A stretch of DNA of 64,000 bases from Allodiplogaster sudhausi (Eukaryota > Nematoda > Chromadorea > Rhabditida > Diplogasteridae), in contig CALZFC010000005.1 in the NCBI GenBank assembly GCA_945643635.1, forward strand, positions 186,001 through 250,000, given 5' to 3'. The notes beneath the pieces were generated by a model. The model made no database searches and had not been told where the DNA came from. It was given only the letters and a program-made list of their open reading frames with translations. How positions within the stretch are numbered: position 1 is the first letter of the stretch; each line of letters starts with the position of its first letter. Positions 27,312 through 41,600 of the stretch are shown piece after piece. The translations under genes were made by a program, and so were the position numbers.

Positions 27312-28573
27312 GGAGAGAGATGGAAAGAGAGAGAAAGGGAGAGAAAGAGAGAGAAGTCTAGAGAGAGAGAGAGAAGTGGGGGGCAAGGGCCAGAGAAGGA
27401 GACAGAGAGACAGAGAGATAGCGAGAGAGCGAGCGAGAGAGCGAGAGAGACTTCTCCCATTCTGACCGACTAATGAAGGGCACTGCCGTGACGGAGACGA
27501 AAGCCGTGTAGAGGCAGTCGACGAGTTGGCTGCTGGACTTTTGCTCGAAGAGCTCGTCATCCGTGTCCTCCGCAGACATCGAAGAGTTATTCGGCCAGCC
27601 AAAAAAGGGAAATAATCAGTTTTCCTAGAAAGAAACGATAGCCCATACGTACAAATTGTGCATCTAACTTGGCCAAACAATTTTTTAGTACAAATTTTGT
27701 ATTCATAGGATCAACTTCGTGTATGTTCAGGAGAGAAAGCGAGAAAGAGACACAGGAGGTGGAGAGACGACGAGAGAGCGAGATAGGAGAGAGTGAGGGG
27801 AGAGAGAAACAGGAAGGGGAGAGGCGACGAGAGAGAGAGAGAGGGAGAGAGAGAGAGAGGACTGAGAGTGAGGAGAGATGTAGTTTGTACATCTTCACCT
27901 GTGTACGTTTTCACTTATTTGTAGCCTGCGGGAGGCTTTAAAGTGAGAGAGTGTGAGAGAAGCAGAGAAAGAGAGCAAGCGGGCGGGGGGGGGGGGGGGG
28001 GGGGGGAAGGGAGGGCGGAGAAGAGGCAGTAGCCTAAATCCCGGTAGCGCCTCGAAGCACAACACGCATTCGCTGTACAGAGAGACCTTGGACAAGAAAG
28101 AGTGAAATGATGACTAAGGGGAAGGAGTTGTTGTACTACTTCAAGCAAAGTAAGAAAATTATTAAAGCTTTCTAAAACTCGACTTAAAACCACCAAAGCC
28201 CTAAAGTGTTTAACATTTCTAACGTTCGGCTATCCAGACATGGTGAAGATGTAAGAACGATAGTGAAAGTTGACACAGATTTGATTTGAGGAACCTCCGC
28301 ATAGAGCAGAGCTTGAGCGTAAGACATTCTTAATTTGACCAAAAATTCTGTTCATTTGTATCAGTTCATCATAAATCGATAAAATGCACTAGTTGGAATG
28401 AAAGAAAAAATTCTTGGAACAAGAAGAGAAAATGTCGCAGAAGGAAACATGAAAGTAGTGCACATGAGCGACAGATCCATTTAGGATAGGAGGAATGGTC
28501 CGACTAATGAGAGAGAGTGGAAGAGAAAGAGAGGGAGAGAAAGAGTGTCTGGAAGAGAGAGTGGAATGAAAAG

Positions 28574-28617
<44 letters not shown>

Positions 28618-29043
28618 TCTGTGAGAGAAAGGAAGGGAGAAAGAGAGAAATGAATGTGTACTAGTCGGCTTGAGATGTTCTGAAAAGCTGCAGAGAGCAA
28701 GCCAAGTCTGAGCATCGACTACAAAGAACCCTTGGGCGCTCCTTGCTTGATCAGCTCTCTCTCTCTCCCTCTTTCTCTTCCCTCTCTCCATCTTTCTCAA
28801 TCTCCGTTTCCTCTTTCCTTTTCTCGTTCTCTTTAATGCACCCGCTCCTTCCCCTTTCATTTGATTTGCGTGTAAGTGGACCGTCTGACAATAGTCGATT
28901 GTTCCGGAACACAGCCGGCAACTATAAATTAGCGGAATAACGTATTCAATTTGTATTTTTTGAGTAAATAAGAGTTATTGAACTGAAATAGTCATAAATT
29001 GATGGCATATAACGAAACTTCTCACGTTCTGTATCTCACTCTC

Positions 29044-29099
<56 letters not shown>

Positions 29100-29523
29100 A
29101 ACTGAAGCAGCCATTCTCTCTCTCTCTCTATCCAGGTAGAGCTGGCGGCGCGTAAAGGGGAGCGAGTGCCTGAGACGTGGGGCGCGGACGCGGCCGGCCG
29201 CGTCTCCACCGATCCCGAGTGTATCGTCCGCGAGGGTGCCCTCCTGCCACTCGGAGGATCCGAGATCAGTGGTACAGTTTTTTCTATTATAGATACATAT
29301 ATATTTTAATCTAAAATCTCTAAAATAAGTAAAATAAATATGCCTAACCATAAGTATACAGGAGGCTACAAGGGCTACGGCCTCGCAGCCATGGTTGAGC
29401 TCTTCTGCGGCGTACTCGGAGACGCGCATTGGGGTCCACATGTCAGGAAATGGGGATCCAACTCGGATGTCGCTGATCTGGTAGTCTTTGCTCACTTTCT
29501 CTCTCTTTCTCTCTCTCTATCTT

Positions 29524-29561
<38 letters not shown>

Positions 29562-30310
29562 GTTAGCACTATCTCTAATTATCACCCAATCTCATTCTCG
29601 TTCTAACCCATGGTATTTATGTCTCTCTCTTTCTCTCGCTCTCTCCCTCTTTCACTCATTCTCTTATCCCTTTCAGGGTCAATGCTTCATCGCCCTAGAC
29701 ACGGATGCCTTCGCACCCGGTTTCGCCGACCGCCTTCAGCTCTTCCTGGACACATTGAGAGGCCTGCCATCGGTTCGATCTTATCACTCCAGCTGCTATT
29801 CTATTACAACATACATATTACTATCCTTTTTTAAGTGAATAAACTGTTATAGAAATCGTCAATCTCTCATTCGGAGGTGACTGTTTGCTTGAAAATGAAT
29901 ATTCTTCAAGAATTGATCAAGCAATCGATGACGAATTCAATAGCTAATTGATAATTTTTTGCAAAAAAAAGGAGTAAAAAAAATTGTGACAAAAAAAATG
30001 TTGAGAATGACGCGGCCGCCCCGGTGGAAGTGGCTGGCGACATGGAACGTCGCCATGTCAACCTCGTAGATCGCCTCGGCGGCATTCCTTACCATCCCAA
30101 CCAAGTCGCGTTCGCGGTCAGCATTGGAGTTTATTTTACATTTTTTTTTTTAGAAATTATTTTCTTTTTTTAAATTAAATATATCCTATAGTAATTTCAT
30201 TATTATTATTGTAAAGTATTTGATTTCTATCCTTGCGTTTATCTTTGTTGCAGAAGAATCTGGCCAACAAACTCAATATTGCGCCGCCAACAGTCAAGAA
30301 AGCCGAATAA
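21834..30310 (+). CDS. Malate/L-lactate dehydrogenase, Ldh2 family (PF02615), 12 exons, 369 aa
   Basis: Exons: 21834-21893, 22910-23036, 23125-23190, 23348-23470, 23665-23726, 23801-23894, 24307-24365, 29136-29271, 29362-29480, 29677-29772, 30006-30116, 30254-30310. They total 1,110 nt in one frame ending TAA, with matching phases at every junction. The product is an NAD(P)-dependent 2-hydroxyacid dehydrogenase of the malate/L-sulfolactate type, probably cytosolic (no signal peptide). Family marks: SHGLNR with the catalytic-region His at about 56-61, DMA (exon 7), ETWGADAAG (exon 8) and GGYKGYGLA at about 243-251 in the cofactor-binding region. Length is normal for the family (about 350-380). 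The start is chosen because the 20-residue first exon ends in VVPKEE before a GTCAGT donor and exon 2 resumes in phase. Exon 11 has a weak acceptor (TTGAG). Intron 1 and introns 6-9 are rich in GA/CT repeats, and intron 7 (4,770 bp) contains another gene on the opposite strand. The family call is firm; the exact substrate is not. Confidence 0.9.
22310..22440. repeat. (GA)n tract with G-run in dehydrogenase intron 1
   Basis: AGAGAG and AAAGAGAG units, followed by a short poly-G run near 22,432-22,441. Similar shorter GA tracts lie at 21,901-21,930 in the same intron. Apart from these, the intron (21,894-22,909) shows nothing I can identify. Confidence 0.9.
23900..24290. repeat. GA-rich block with 30-bp minisatellite, dehydrogenase intron 6
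   Basis: A purine-rich tract filling intron 6. Within it, 24,061-24,210 is five exact-length 30-bp repeats starting GGGAACGAGAGAAGAG, differing by one to four bases. The minus strand is one long open, Leu/Ser-rich frame across it, an artefact of composition. Confidence 0.9.
24538..27579 (-). CDS. Cyclopropane-fatty-acyl-phospholipid synthase-like SAM methyltransferase, 12 exons, 478 aa
   Basis: Exons in transcript order: 27467-27579, 27114-27221, 26747-26907, 26556-26625, 26346-26447, 26118-26215, 25912-25976, 25703-25800, 25471-25587, 25219-25348, 24853-25061, 24538-24703. They total 1,437 nt in one frame ending TGA. Family features in order: [11 protein letters not shown] in the N-terminal lipid-binding part (about 95-105); [10 protein letters not shown] and the TMTYSC motif (about 189-212); the SAM-binding [10 protein letters not shown] (about 255-264); SIEMIEAVG (about 322-330); FPGGHLPSL (about 378-386); and [12 protein letters not shown] near the C-terminus. 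These match the CFA synthase/mycolic-acid cyclopropane synthase family (PF02353), which transfers a methylene from S-adenosylmethionine to unsaturated acyl chains of phospholipids. The start is the ATG giving [13 protein letters not shown]; an upstream exon cannot be excluded. The intron after exon 10 begins GC (CAG then GCGAGA). The whole gene sits antisense inside intron 7 of the dehydrogenase gene. Methylase or cyclopropanase specificity is unknown. Confidence 0.88.
24704..24852. repeat. (CT)n/(GA)n tracts in introns of the CFA-synthase-like gene
   Basis: The last intron (24,704-24,852) is mostly CT-rich on the plus strand. The same holds for about 25,130-25,220. The first intron (27,222-27,466) is GA-rich on the plus strand, with a pure (GA)n run at about 27,263-27,303. 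Exons are free of these tracts, which helps to delimit them. Confidence 0.85.
27580..29135. other. Remaining part of dehydrogenase intron 7, no gene recognised
   Basis: Sequence upstream of the nested gene, still inside the host intron. It contains GA-rich tracts (27,720-27,870; 28,500-28,660), a 22-base G run at 27,985-28,006, a CT block at 28,755-28,830 and (CT)n at 29,040-29,092 directly in front of host exon 8. A minus-strand segment starting [12 protein letters not shown] near 28,333 looks faintly exon-like but has no supporting homology. Confidence 0.6.
27985..28006 (+). repeat. 22-base poly-G run
   Basis: An uninterrupted G homopolymer within a G-rich context (GGGCGGGGG before it, AAGGGAGGGCGG after). 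It could form G-quadruplexes on the plus strand, and its length may be unreliable in an assembly. Confidence 0.85.
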
Positions 30311-30737
30311 GACAGAATCAGCAGAACTTGTATAGATCACCACAAGATATCTGATTGTTTAATAGTTTCGCTTGCCATCTAGTTTACTGAGGGTATAAAA
30401 GTATTATTACCCTCTTGAAAATTAATCAATTCTTGAATAAAATATCACCATGATTAGCCTGTTGAGAGGTGCCGGCATGGCGAATATCTTGTAGAATGAC
30501 ACACGGTTTGCAATTGCATATTTAAAGTATTTTCCTTTTTGTTAAAGTTTATTAATCATTACCAAATTAATATATTGGAGTAACGGTTACACTCAAGTGA
30601 CATGACGAAATTGTTGCGAACTCGAGACCATTCGACGCATGTTGTTTTCACTTGGAATAAGTGAACATTGAAAGAGCTTCCGTCGGAGCGAATGCGAGAA
30701 AAACATAAGGAACCTGTTGAAAGTGTTGATTGGTAGA
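30311..30737. other. Intergenic tail-to-tail spacer
   Basis: 3' flanks of the dehydrogenase (+) and of chemoreceptor copy 1 (-). It contains both AATAAA signals. The segment 30,590-30,700 (GAATAAGTGAACATTGAA with CTTCCGTCGGAGCG) resembles the downstream flanks of the other family I receptors near 43,960-44,060 and 53,160-53,270, so it is part of the duplicated unit. Confidence 0.55.
30436..30441 (+). promoter_or_regulatory. Poly(A) signal AATAAA of the dehydrogenase gene
   Basis: A canonical AATAAA 126 bp after the TAA stop. A minus-strand AATAAA (30,548-30,553) belonging to the convergent chemoreceptor gene lies about 107 bp further on, so the two transcripts end tail to tail. Confidence 0.6.
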
Positions 30738-32829
30738 TTACTTACCGCAAAGACAAGCCATTTCGATAGCATAATCACGCACAAAGTTTTCATTGTCTTG
30801 AAAATATGTGTAATTTAAGAAGAAAAAAATCGTGAAAATGAGCTGTTTAGTCCCGAAACTCTTGGCAAATTGGACTTTCGAAGCAACTATCCGAAACTTG
30901 CTCGTCTTTGCGTACCAGAAGGGCAAGACGCTCGCAATGCAGAAGCAGCCGGGAGCCGTCAGAATGACAGCATAGTAGAAGCCACTCAGCACGGTCCGCG
31001 CTCGCGCGTACACCTTCATGGCAACGGTTCTTTCAGAAGAAGAAAATTAATGGAAATGGCTCTTTCAAAAGAGGAAAAAAACTTATGAAAATAACCAAAA
31101 CTGTTTAACACCTGCGTGGAAAAGTAGACGAACTGAGCTGCGAAGCTCGCAATGCTCATCAGGACGAGGCCCTGGCAGCAAACTTTTCGGTCATCGATGA
31201 AAAGGTTTCTTTTTTAAGGACAAACAAACTCAATCGTAATCAAATTGAATTTTTCTCACTATTTCAGTGGTAGATCAACACTATTAAGAGAAAGACCTGT
31301 TCCATATGTGCCCTCTTCTGACTGTTCGTATTTAGACGGCGACGAATTCTCCAGCTCAGCAACGGAAGAAAGGCGTTCAGGAGAAAGGCCAGCAAGTTGC
31401 AGTAGGCAAGGTAGCCCGTCTGCAGGAACTCGCGATACTATAAGAGAGAGAAATGAGAGATATGGAGGAAGAGATTGAGAGAGAACGAGATATCTGTTGA
31501 GAAAGAGAGAGAGCGAGTAGAAGGGAGGGGTAGAGAGACAGATTGAGGATTAGGGAGAAAGAAGAGAGAGAGAGAGAGAGAGGGGGGGGGGGGGAAACGA
31601 CGATTAGTATGCTCCTGGCAGTTCTCATAATCATGAAAGAAGCGCACGTTTCCGTCGTCGAGTGTCTTCGGATAGTGCGTCGTGCGGTTTCCGGGGAAGA
31701 CAAAAGTGCCATAGTGGAAGCCGACGAAGGCATTCGGGACACAACAAACGAAAGGAGCGAAGAAGAGAAGAAGAAGGCAGCCACGGAAGAGACGCCGGCG
31801 CTGCTTCAAGTTTAATGTTTCCAGGCGTTTTAAGAGTATTATAAGTCTGAGAAAATTAAATTTTTTGCAACTTTTTTTGGTTTTTTTTTCTAGACAAAAT
31901 GCTACGATAAACGGGCATATATTTACATGAATTGCTTATTCGCTAATCGGGCCAATCTTATTGCGAAGAAAATGATCAGGTGAAAATGGAAGCAAAAAGC
32001 ACTTTATATCAGACCTGCGCCGTCTGAATTGGCATGGCGAGAGCGAGTGCACGTGAGAAAGCAATCACAACGAGACCCTGCAGCTGCATTCCCTAAATCG
32101 AAAGAGATTTCGATACGGTGGCACTGTATTCACTCTTCACAGGTGCAGCAAGCAAAGAGTTGCGAGACGGAACTAGCCAGTAATGCAATTTTGTGAGTAA
32201 TTAATAAAAGAAGTTCTAGCGCTGCACCTTCTGCACAGTTTTGCAGACGGCACAATTTTAAGACGATGAACAATATTAATTATTTTTTTTCAAATAAATA
32301 AACAATTAGGTTTATGTATTCAACTAGAGGTATGATTGAATTCCATTTTACAAACATATATACATAATTCCATTATATAAGTCTGCACGCACATAATAAA
32401 CATAGTCTACACCAGCCTGTGCCCACTGCATTGTGGCGTGAACGTAGGGAGAGAGACCGTGCTCCTCGAGGAACACGAAGAATGGACTCGCGAAGAAAAG
32501 ACAAGTCAGATGCTGCCCGATCAAATTCATCGTCGCCGCAAACATGTCCTGAAAAAACATTATTATTTGCTTATCATCGCGTTTCTTCAGGCATTGTGTT
32601 TTCCGAAAAAAAAAACCTTTTTTTCGATCAAGATATTTGATAAAATTGCCATAATTTTAAAAAATTATTTAGAGACCACAAATCCACAGATGACGATGAG
32701 ACGGAAGGTCTCAAAGCTGGAGAAGGCGTGGTCGGAGAGGATTCGCAGATAGACAACGGTGGCGATGGCGAATGTGGGCACGGCAATCGAGACGGAGATA
32801 CCCGTCGAGATCGGTGGCGCAGTAAGCAT
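30738..32829 (-). CDS. Family I seven-transmembrane chemoreceptor-like GPCR, copy 1, 331 aa
   Basis: Exons in order: 32677-32829, 32417-32548, 32015-32092, 31648-31803, 31297-31437, 31112-31171, 30738-31013; all introns are phase 0. The predicted membrane protein has TM1 SVSIAVPTFAIATVVYLRIL, TM2 around MFAATMNLIGQHL, TM3 GLVVIAFSRALALAMP (the Arg stands where the DRY-like Arg of serpentine receptors lies), a Cys-rich TM4 (FFAPFVCCVPNAF), an extracellular loop with a PGNRTT glycosylation sequon, and TM5-TM7. Exon sizes 1-6 are identical to the two paralogues further right. Exon 7 is longer, adding about 48 residues to the cytoplasmic tail. The intron after exon 2 starts GC where the paralogues have GT. 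Exon 4 uses a weak acceptor (TTGAAG). The fold resembles nematode serpentine chemoreceptors; the exact Sr class is not certain. Confidence 0.78.
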
Positions 32830-33620
32830 TATTGGGACCTTAATTTGTGGCTTGTTTTTTTCAAAGAGGGCGATCACCGAATAAATTTTTGTGAAATCTC
32901 AAATCGTCGCTTCCCTTTCGCACTCTCATTCTTACTATTTTATAGCGGGTTTCGGCGCCTAATCGGAGGGTGAAGTTGAATCCGAATAAATTTTTTTTAT
33001 TCGGTGATCATCCTCCATTAAGGCAGAAATAACAATGATTCCAACCAGTTCTGGAGCAATCTCTTGAGAAGACATTTGCGCGTGCGGTCTCGGAGAGCTA
33101 GAAGTGTGGACTTTTACTACTCTGCTTTGCGCATCAAACATTCACTGTCCTCTACTAGAGAATTGTGTGCGCTGCAGGAAAAAATCATCTGCTGCTTCTT
33201 ATTAAATTGTGCTTCAATTAATTGGGGTAGCAAAATGTGAAGCAAAAAAATGAGGAAGTAAAGAAAACGAGAAAAAAAGAGAGAAAGAATGAAAAGGAGA
33301 GACATAAGTGCCTGAGAGATAAGCAATAGTGCGAGACGGAGAGAAAGGAAAAGTCTTTCATTCAATTGAACTTTTGACGGCCCATCTTGCGTTGCAGAAT
33401 GAAATTTGTGGTAGACATTATTACACGTATAAATTGTACCAGATGTTCCGAGAACTACTACATTTGCGTACGAAAATGAGAGTAAGTAGGAAAGACATTC
33501 TGGACTCTCGTAATCAGCATCGCATCAAAGAAGTTGTGCAGTTTGTGTCACAAGATACATACATATGTACATATTAAAACCTCTTTTAGTGATCCTGGGG
33601 AGTTTCATTAAGTGAGCATA
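32830..33620. other. 5' flank of receptor copy 1 with duplicated segment
   Basis: No gene recognised. The part 33,360-33,610 (GATGTTCCGAGAACTACTAC, then GATCCTGGGGAGT) is homologous to 43,620-43,840, showing that an older duplication shuffled these flanks. Confidence 0.5.
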
Positions 33621-33749
33621 TCTAATATATTCGACAATGGCCAATGCAGAATTTTATTTCCTTTTGCAGGGCTTGTGTATCATTATGAGTGTTTCCGAAA
33701 GACTTTAAAAAAAAATTTATATCTACGCCTCGATTTAGAATGTTGGGGC

Positions 33750-34290
33750 CCACGAACCTAACATTGGCTTCCTGGGGAAGACTTCATAGTAAACCCAGAA
33801 CAATCAGTACGAAGTGCCCACGCCGAAACTCAAATAGCTTCATTTGCTCACTGCGCTCATATTGACGACAATTCTCCTTCCAACTCCTTTCCATTCTAGC
33901 GGCACGGCCTCAGAACTCCAGAGGCATCTTCCATACGATTGATCTGTAACCGCCTGTCTCCACGCCCGCTTTCCAAAAGGGGTCGAAACAGTGCTCTCTC
34001 TCTCTCTCTCTCTCCTCAATCTTCTCTCTCTTTCTCTCTCTCCTCAATCTTCTCTCTCTCCTCAATCTTCTCTCTCTCTCTCCTCAATCTTCTCTCTCTC
34101 TCTCCTCAATCTTCTCTCTGCGCATGGCCCTTCGCTGATACCAAAACAGCCTTCTGAGCCAAGCCCATGTGCCCTAGAATGCCCAGAAAGAACATCACTC
34201 CTGCCGGAGCGATCTGTGGCGCCTTCTCCATAGGGCGTGCTGGGATAGTGAGAGCCGGCCACCGATTGTTCACGTCGAAAGCACAGTTGA
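33750..34290 (-). CDS. Possible exons of a small two-TM protein, unresolved
   Basis: Two exon-like segments on the minus strand. 34,150-34,290 encodes a stretch with RWPALTIPARPMEKAPQIAP followed by a clear hydrophobic helix (GVMFFLGILGHMGLA) and a possible donor (TTG then GTATCA). About 33,820-33,900 encodes WKENCRQYERSEQMKLFEF followed by HFVLIVLGLL. They look like consecutive parts of a small membrane protein, but I could not join them in phase with good splice sites, and a CT-rich tract (33,990-34,115) lies between. The family is not recognised and it may be a broken gene. Confidence 0.3.
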
Positions 34291-34299
34291 TGAGTAGAT

Positions 34300-37687
<3,388 letters not shown>

Positions 37688-38646
37688 TCATCATTTGGAT
37701 TTTTTTGAATAATACTCAACGTTATTGATATTTGCCTGTATTTTTCTCATGAGAACCTTCACAAACAAGTCCGGTACTTACGATTAATGAATCGTAGCTA
37801 GCTTCCCTTTCCTCTCCCTTCCCCACTTTTTTTTATTTCTCAGAGTCATACTTCACGGTTTTTCCACAGTATTGTTCTTTGATTTCGTCTCGCAAGTCGA
37901 GAAAATAAATATTCCATGTGTTTCACATCAATTAATGATGTATGAATAAATGAAATCAATAGCGGTTTTTGCTTGAGTTTTTATATCTCTAAATCATATG
38001 CGCTCTCGTCCCATAATCAGCTAAGATAAGACAATTTTTCGCAGCAATAAGAATTCTTGATGATAACCGAAAGAATAGGAAGACGAATCGAGCCCTCCTT
38101 CAATCCGTTAGAACCGCCATTTGGAATCAAGAAGATGAGAGCTTGCAGCCATTTGATAGCGCCAGCGACCGTTGCCTCGATGAAATCTGAGACAAGCTGA
38201 ATAAGAAGCTCGCGTAGGGACTCTCAGCAGAAGAGGAAGAAGAAAAGTGGAATTTTCCGCGAGACAAGATTTGTCAGACATTCTTACTTCATCGAAACTT
38301 TGTCCATTCAAGAACCTTCAAAGAGTCTGTTTAAATTCTAAGGTAAGCTGTGAAGTAAAAAAAATTATTATTTTTTTATTATTTTATAATTTTGCCATAC
38401 AGGTCAGAGAAGACGAATTCGTTCGATTCTCATCTATCACTGTCTGCATCACAAGATGAAAGCGGTTCCACTGCAATCTTTCGCTGTTGCTTTTACATGA
38501 AAATTGCTTCATGTATGCCTCCTTTTTGCCGTGGAAATATCTGCTGAAATAATATATATTAATTCAATGGAATGTATGCTCTTAATGAATAAAGAGGCAT
38601 GTGTTTAAGGCCTCAGGAAAATGTTTCGAAGCATTTATCCCCTGAT
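37688..38646. other. Spacer with pseudo-exon fragment
   Basis: AT-rich sequence between the LINE and the BTB gene. The part 38,125-38,455 is a duplicate of 42,735-42,960, and its end (GACGAATTCGTTCG to GATGAAAGCGGT) also matches 47,427-47,480. It includes a degenerate copy of a plus-strand exon-like motif (see 42,737-42,797). Confidence 0.5.
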
Positions 38647-41600
38647 TTAGAGGGACTGGACGATTAGATCCCAGCAGAAGAAGAGAGCAGCCACGAGGAC
38701 AAGAAAATTTTGCCAGTTGGCGATCTTCTCTGGCACGATTCCGAGTATCTATCAAATCAATATGCTATGCCTTGTTTCTCCTGTTTCTTGATACTACGTA
38801 CATGCCTACTATTTCGTTGTATATAGTAAGCAATATCTGGACTTTAGTAGTCAATGCACAAATAACATGCTTAGGAACCATGTTAATTGCGACGAAATAC
38901 TCCGAACAGGCTTTAGCCAATCTCCAGAAAAGGGCGCGTCCACTCAGCGTGTCCGGGATCTGAGAAAGCGAGAATGAGTAGACGGGTGGGCGGGGCATAA
39001 ACAACAATTTTTGCCAAGCGTTCAAAACGCGTACCACAAATGCCGCTACAATAGCAACGAAAGCAGCAGAGAATACTCCAGAGATACCCGCGACCTTTGT
39101 CCAGCCGACACTCAGCATCTGAAATGAAGAGTCGCAATTTTATTCTTATGCCTGCCTCCCTTCGGAAGTGGTGGGATCTTTATTATGCCTTTATACTTGT
39201 GTCTAGACATTTAACTGTAGACTCGCTTCCTTTTTCTAATCACTTACCCATGAGCAAGAAACCAAGAGGACAAGGCCCAGTTGGACGAGAATTTCCAATG
39301 GCAGCAGATGAGGTGGGACGTTTTGAAGAATCAAGGAGACGGAGAAGCCTTTACACGTAATCTGGAGGAAGAACGAGAGCAAAGGCCAAGCAGGGAAGGC
39401 GGGGTTCATCTGTAAAGGCGGCAAATCGATCGAAATCTGCGCATCCCTTCAATTAAGGAGATGGAGCGCAAAGAATACGAACCAAATAGTTAGATAATAT
39501 GCTTAGGACGTATGCGAGCGGAAGCGAGATCCAGAACGGGAACTTGGGCAGGAAGATCAAGCCGAGTAAGACGATGACAAGCTGAAGCGAATTGCAGAGC
39601 GCAAATCTCATGAAGTTGTTCATGTACTGTAAGGAAACAATTCAGAGTGCCTCCTTTTTGTGCATAGCTTGAATCATATGAATCGATTGAAAATGACAAG
39701 AGATCAATAGACACCTGCTGGTTCTGGATTTTCCCAGCAATGAATTTCCCAGCAGAACGCACACTCTGCAGCCGATCCTAAGGAAGAACAACTTTTTATT
39801 AATTGATGTATATCGCCTTTATTTATTTCGAGGAAATCTCTATCATTATAGTTTTATAAACTTCGGCTGCAAGAACCATTAGTGAAGGTTTGATGATTTG
39901 AGCGCGGATCGAGTGCTCAGCTTCACGAAGATCGAAGGAGATGGCGAGAGAGAGGCGATGATCTGCTGAGAGTTGGAAGAGAGGCGGAGAGGAGGACAGA
40001 GCCAGAGGGGGCGGGTAGGCAAGGTACTCTGCGCAGCTGCAACTTATTCAATCTTGCAAGAAATGGTTGAAGAGTCAAAGAAACCGTCGGGTGATGGTCT
40101 CGGAGATGAAGAAGTCGGCAAGGCGAAGGAGTCCTTCAACGGTTTCCGCGTGGACTTGGCGAGACGAGTCGTAGACCATCCAAAAAGGTAGCAGTTATTC
40201 ACTTAATCCACTCTTTAAGAAAAAATTCAATCTTGAATGCTTGCCTTTTGCCTCACAAATCGACCACAATGGTGAGAAAAACTCAAATATGATTGCGTTT
40301 CGTGCTCCATTGATAATGCACAGCTAATTGATCGACATGTGCCACGCCTTTAAGCGAAAAAGACGCTGACTCTGAGGAATTCCTCAAATTCGCGCGGTTC
40401 ATCAACTCTCTCAGGGATCTCGTAGACATGCTCTGCTGGAGAAGAACAAATTTCTCCGAAGAAAAGTTGGCGAAAGAATTCCGAGTGGGTTGCCAGCTGG
40501 GCGCGCGACACCCAATACTGCAAAAAAAACTTAATTTATTTAAGAAGTATATTTTTAATAAAATAAGGTTTTAGCTTTTGAAAGACATTAAAAACAGTAT
40601 AGTGTACCTTCTTCCCCGCAACGACGAGACTTGACGCAGCCAATTTCTCATTGAATCTGTCGAAGATGACGCGGCGATTCAGAGTTGTTCCCTGAGGAGA
40701 ACTCACTCACTTCATTGTTTACGCTATGCAGAACCATATCAAACCACACGAAGATTTCTTTCTTCAAAACCTGGAAGTTTCAAAAGGAAGAGTTTTTGAA
40801 GTCTGACTTGGAGGGAATGAATCTGAATTGTGACTTCCAGAAGGAGCGAGTCGTCGTAGAAGGGACCTGAGTAGTCCTCCAGTGACTCCCTTTCGTCGTC
40901 TGTAGAGAAATACGAATCTTAAGAAAATATATTCGTCAGTTTATGTAAATAAATGAAAATGAACAACGTGAAAAATCTTTAACTTTTTGATAATTTTCTT
41001 TTATTAACTATATTGCGTCGCCTTTGCAATAGGACAATTCTTCATCAATAATTTGATTACTTTCAACATGGAACTCTCATGCCAAACCATTCATCTGAGC
41101 TCTCTTTGCTGCTAAGAGTGCGCTGGCAGAGAAACGACTGGCACTGAACTGCCAGGCTAAGCCTTTTCTCTCGCGGGAGAAATTGACCGTCCAGCCACTC
41201 GAGAGATGAGGGTCAATTCCATTCTAAAGAAAAAAGATAGTCATGTAATTGTATTCAGTTCCTTTCTCAAGGATTACCTGAGGAAGAATGGTGACTCTGA
41301 TTGAGGCGAAGACAGACCAAGGCGGGGCATGGTCTCCTACTCCCGGGGCGGTCGCCCCAACTTTCACGATAAATCCAGTCGAACTGCAATCACAAGACGT
41401 GCATATTACGAAGGCCGGAATAAACTTTTGTAACTATCCCGGACTTGTGACAGAAATTCTGAAATAAAACTACTCAGGCTCCTTGAGTTCGGCCAGCCAA
41501 AGAAGGCCTCCAATTAGATGTGCCTCTGAGATGCGACTGGCCCCATCGCGAATCTTGGACACCTCAGAAGGACTCGCTTTCGCCACTCACAAGCGGATCA

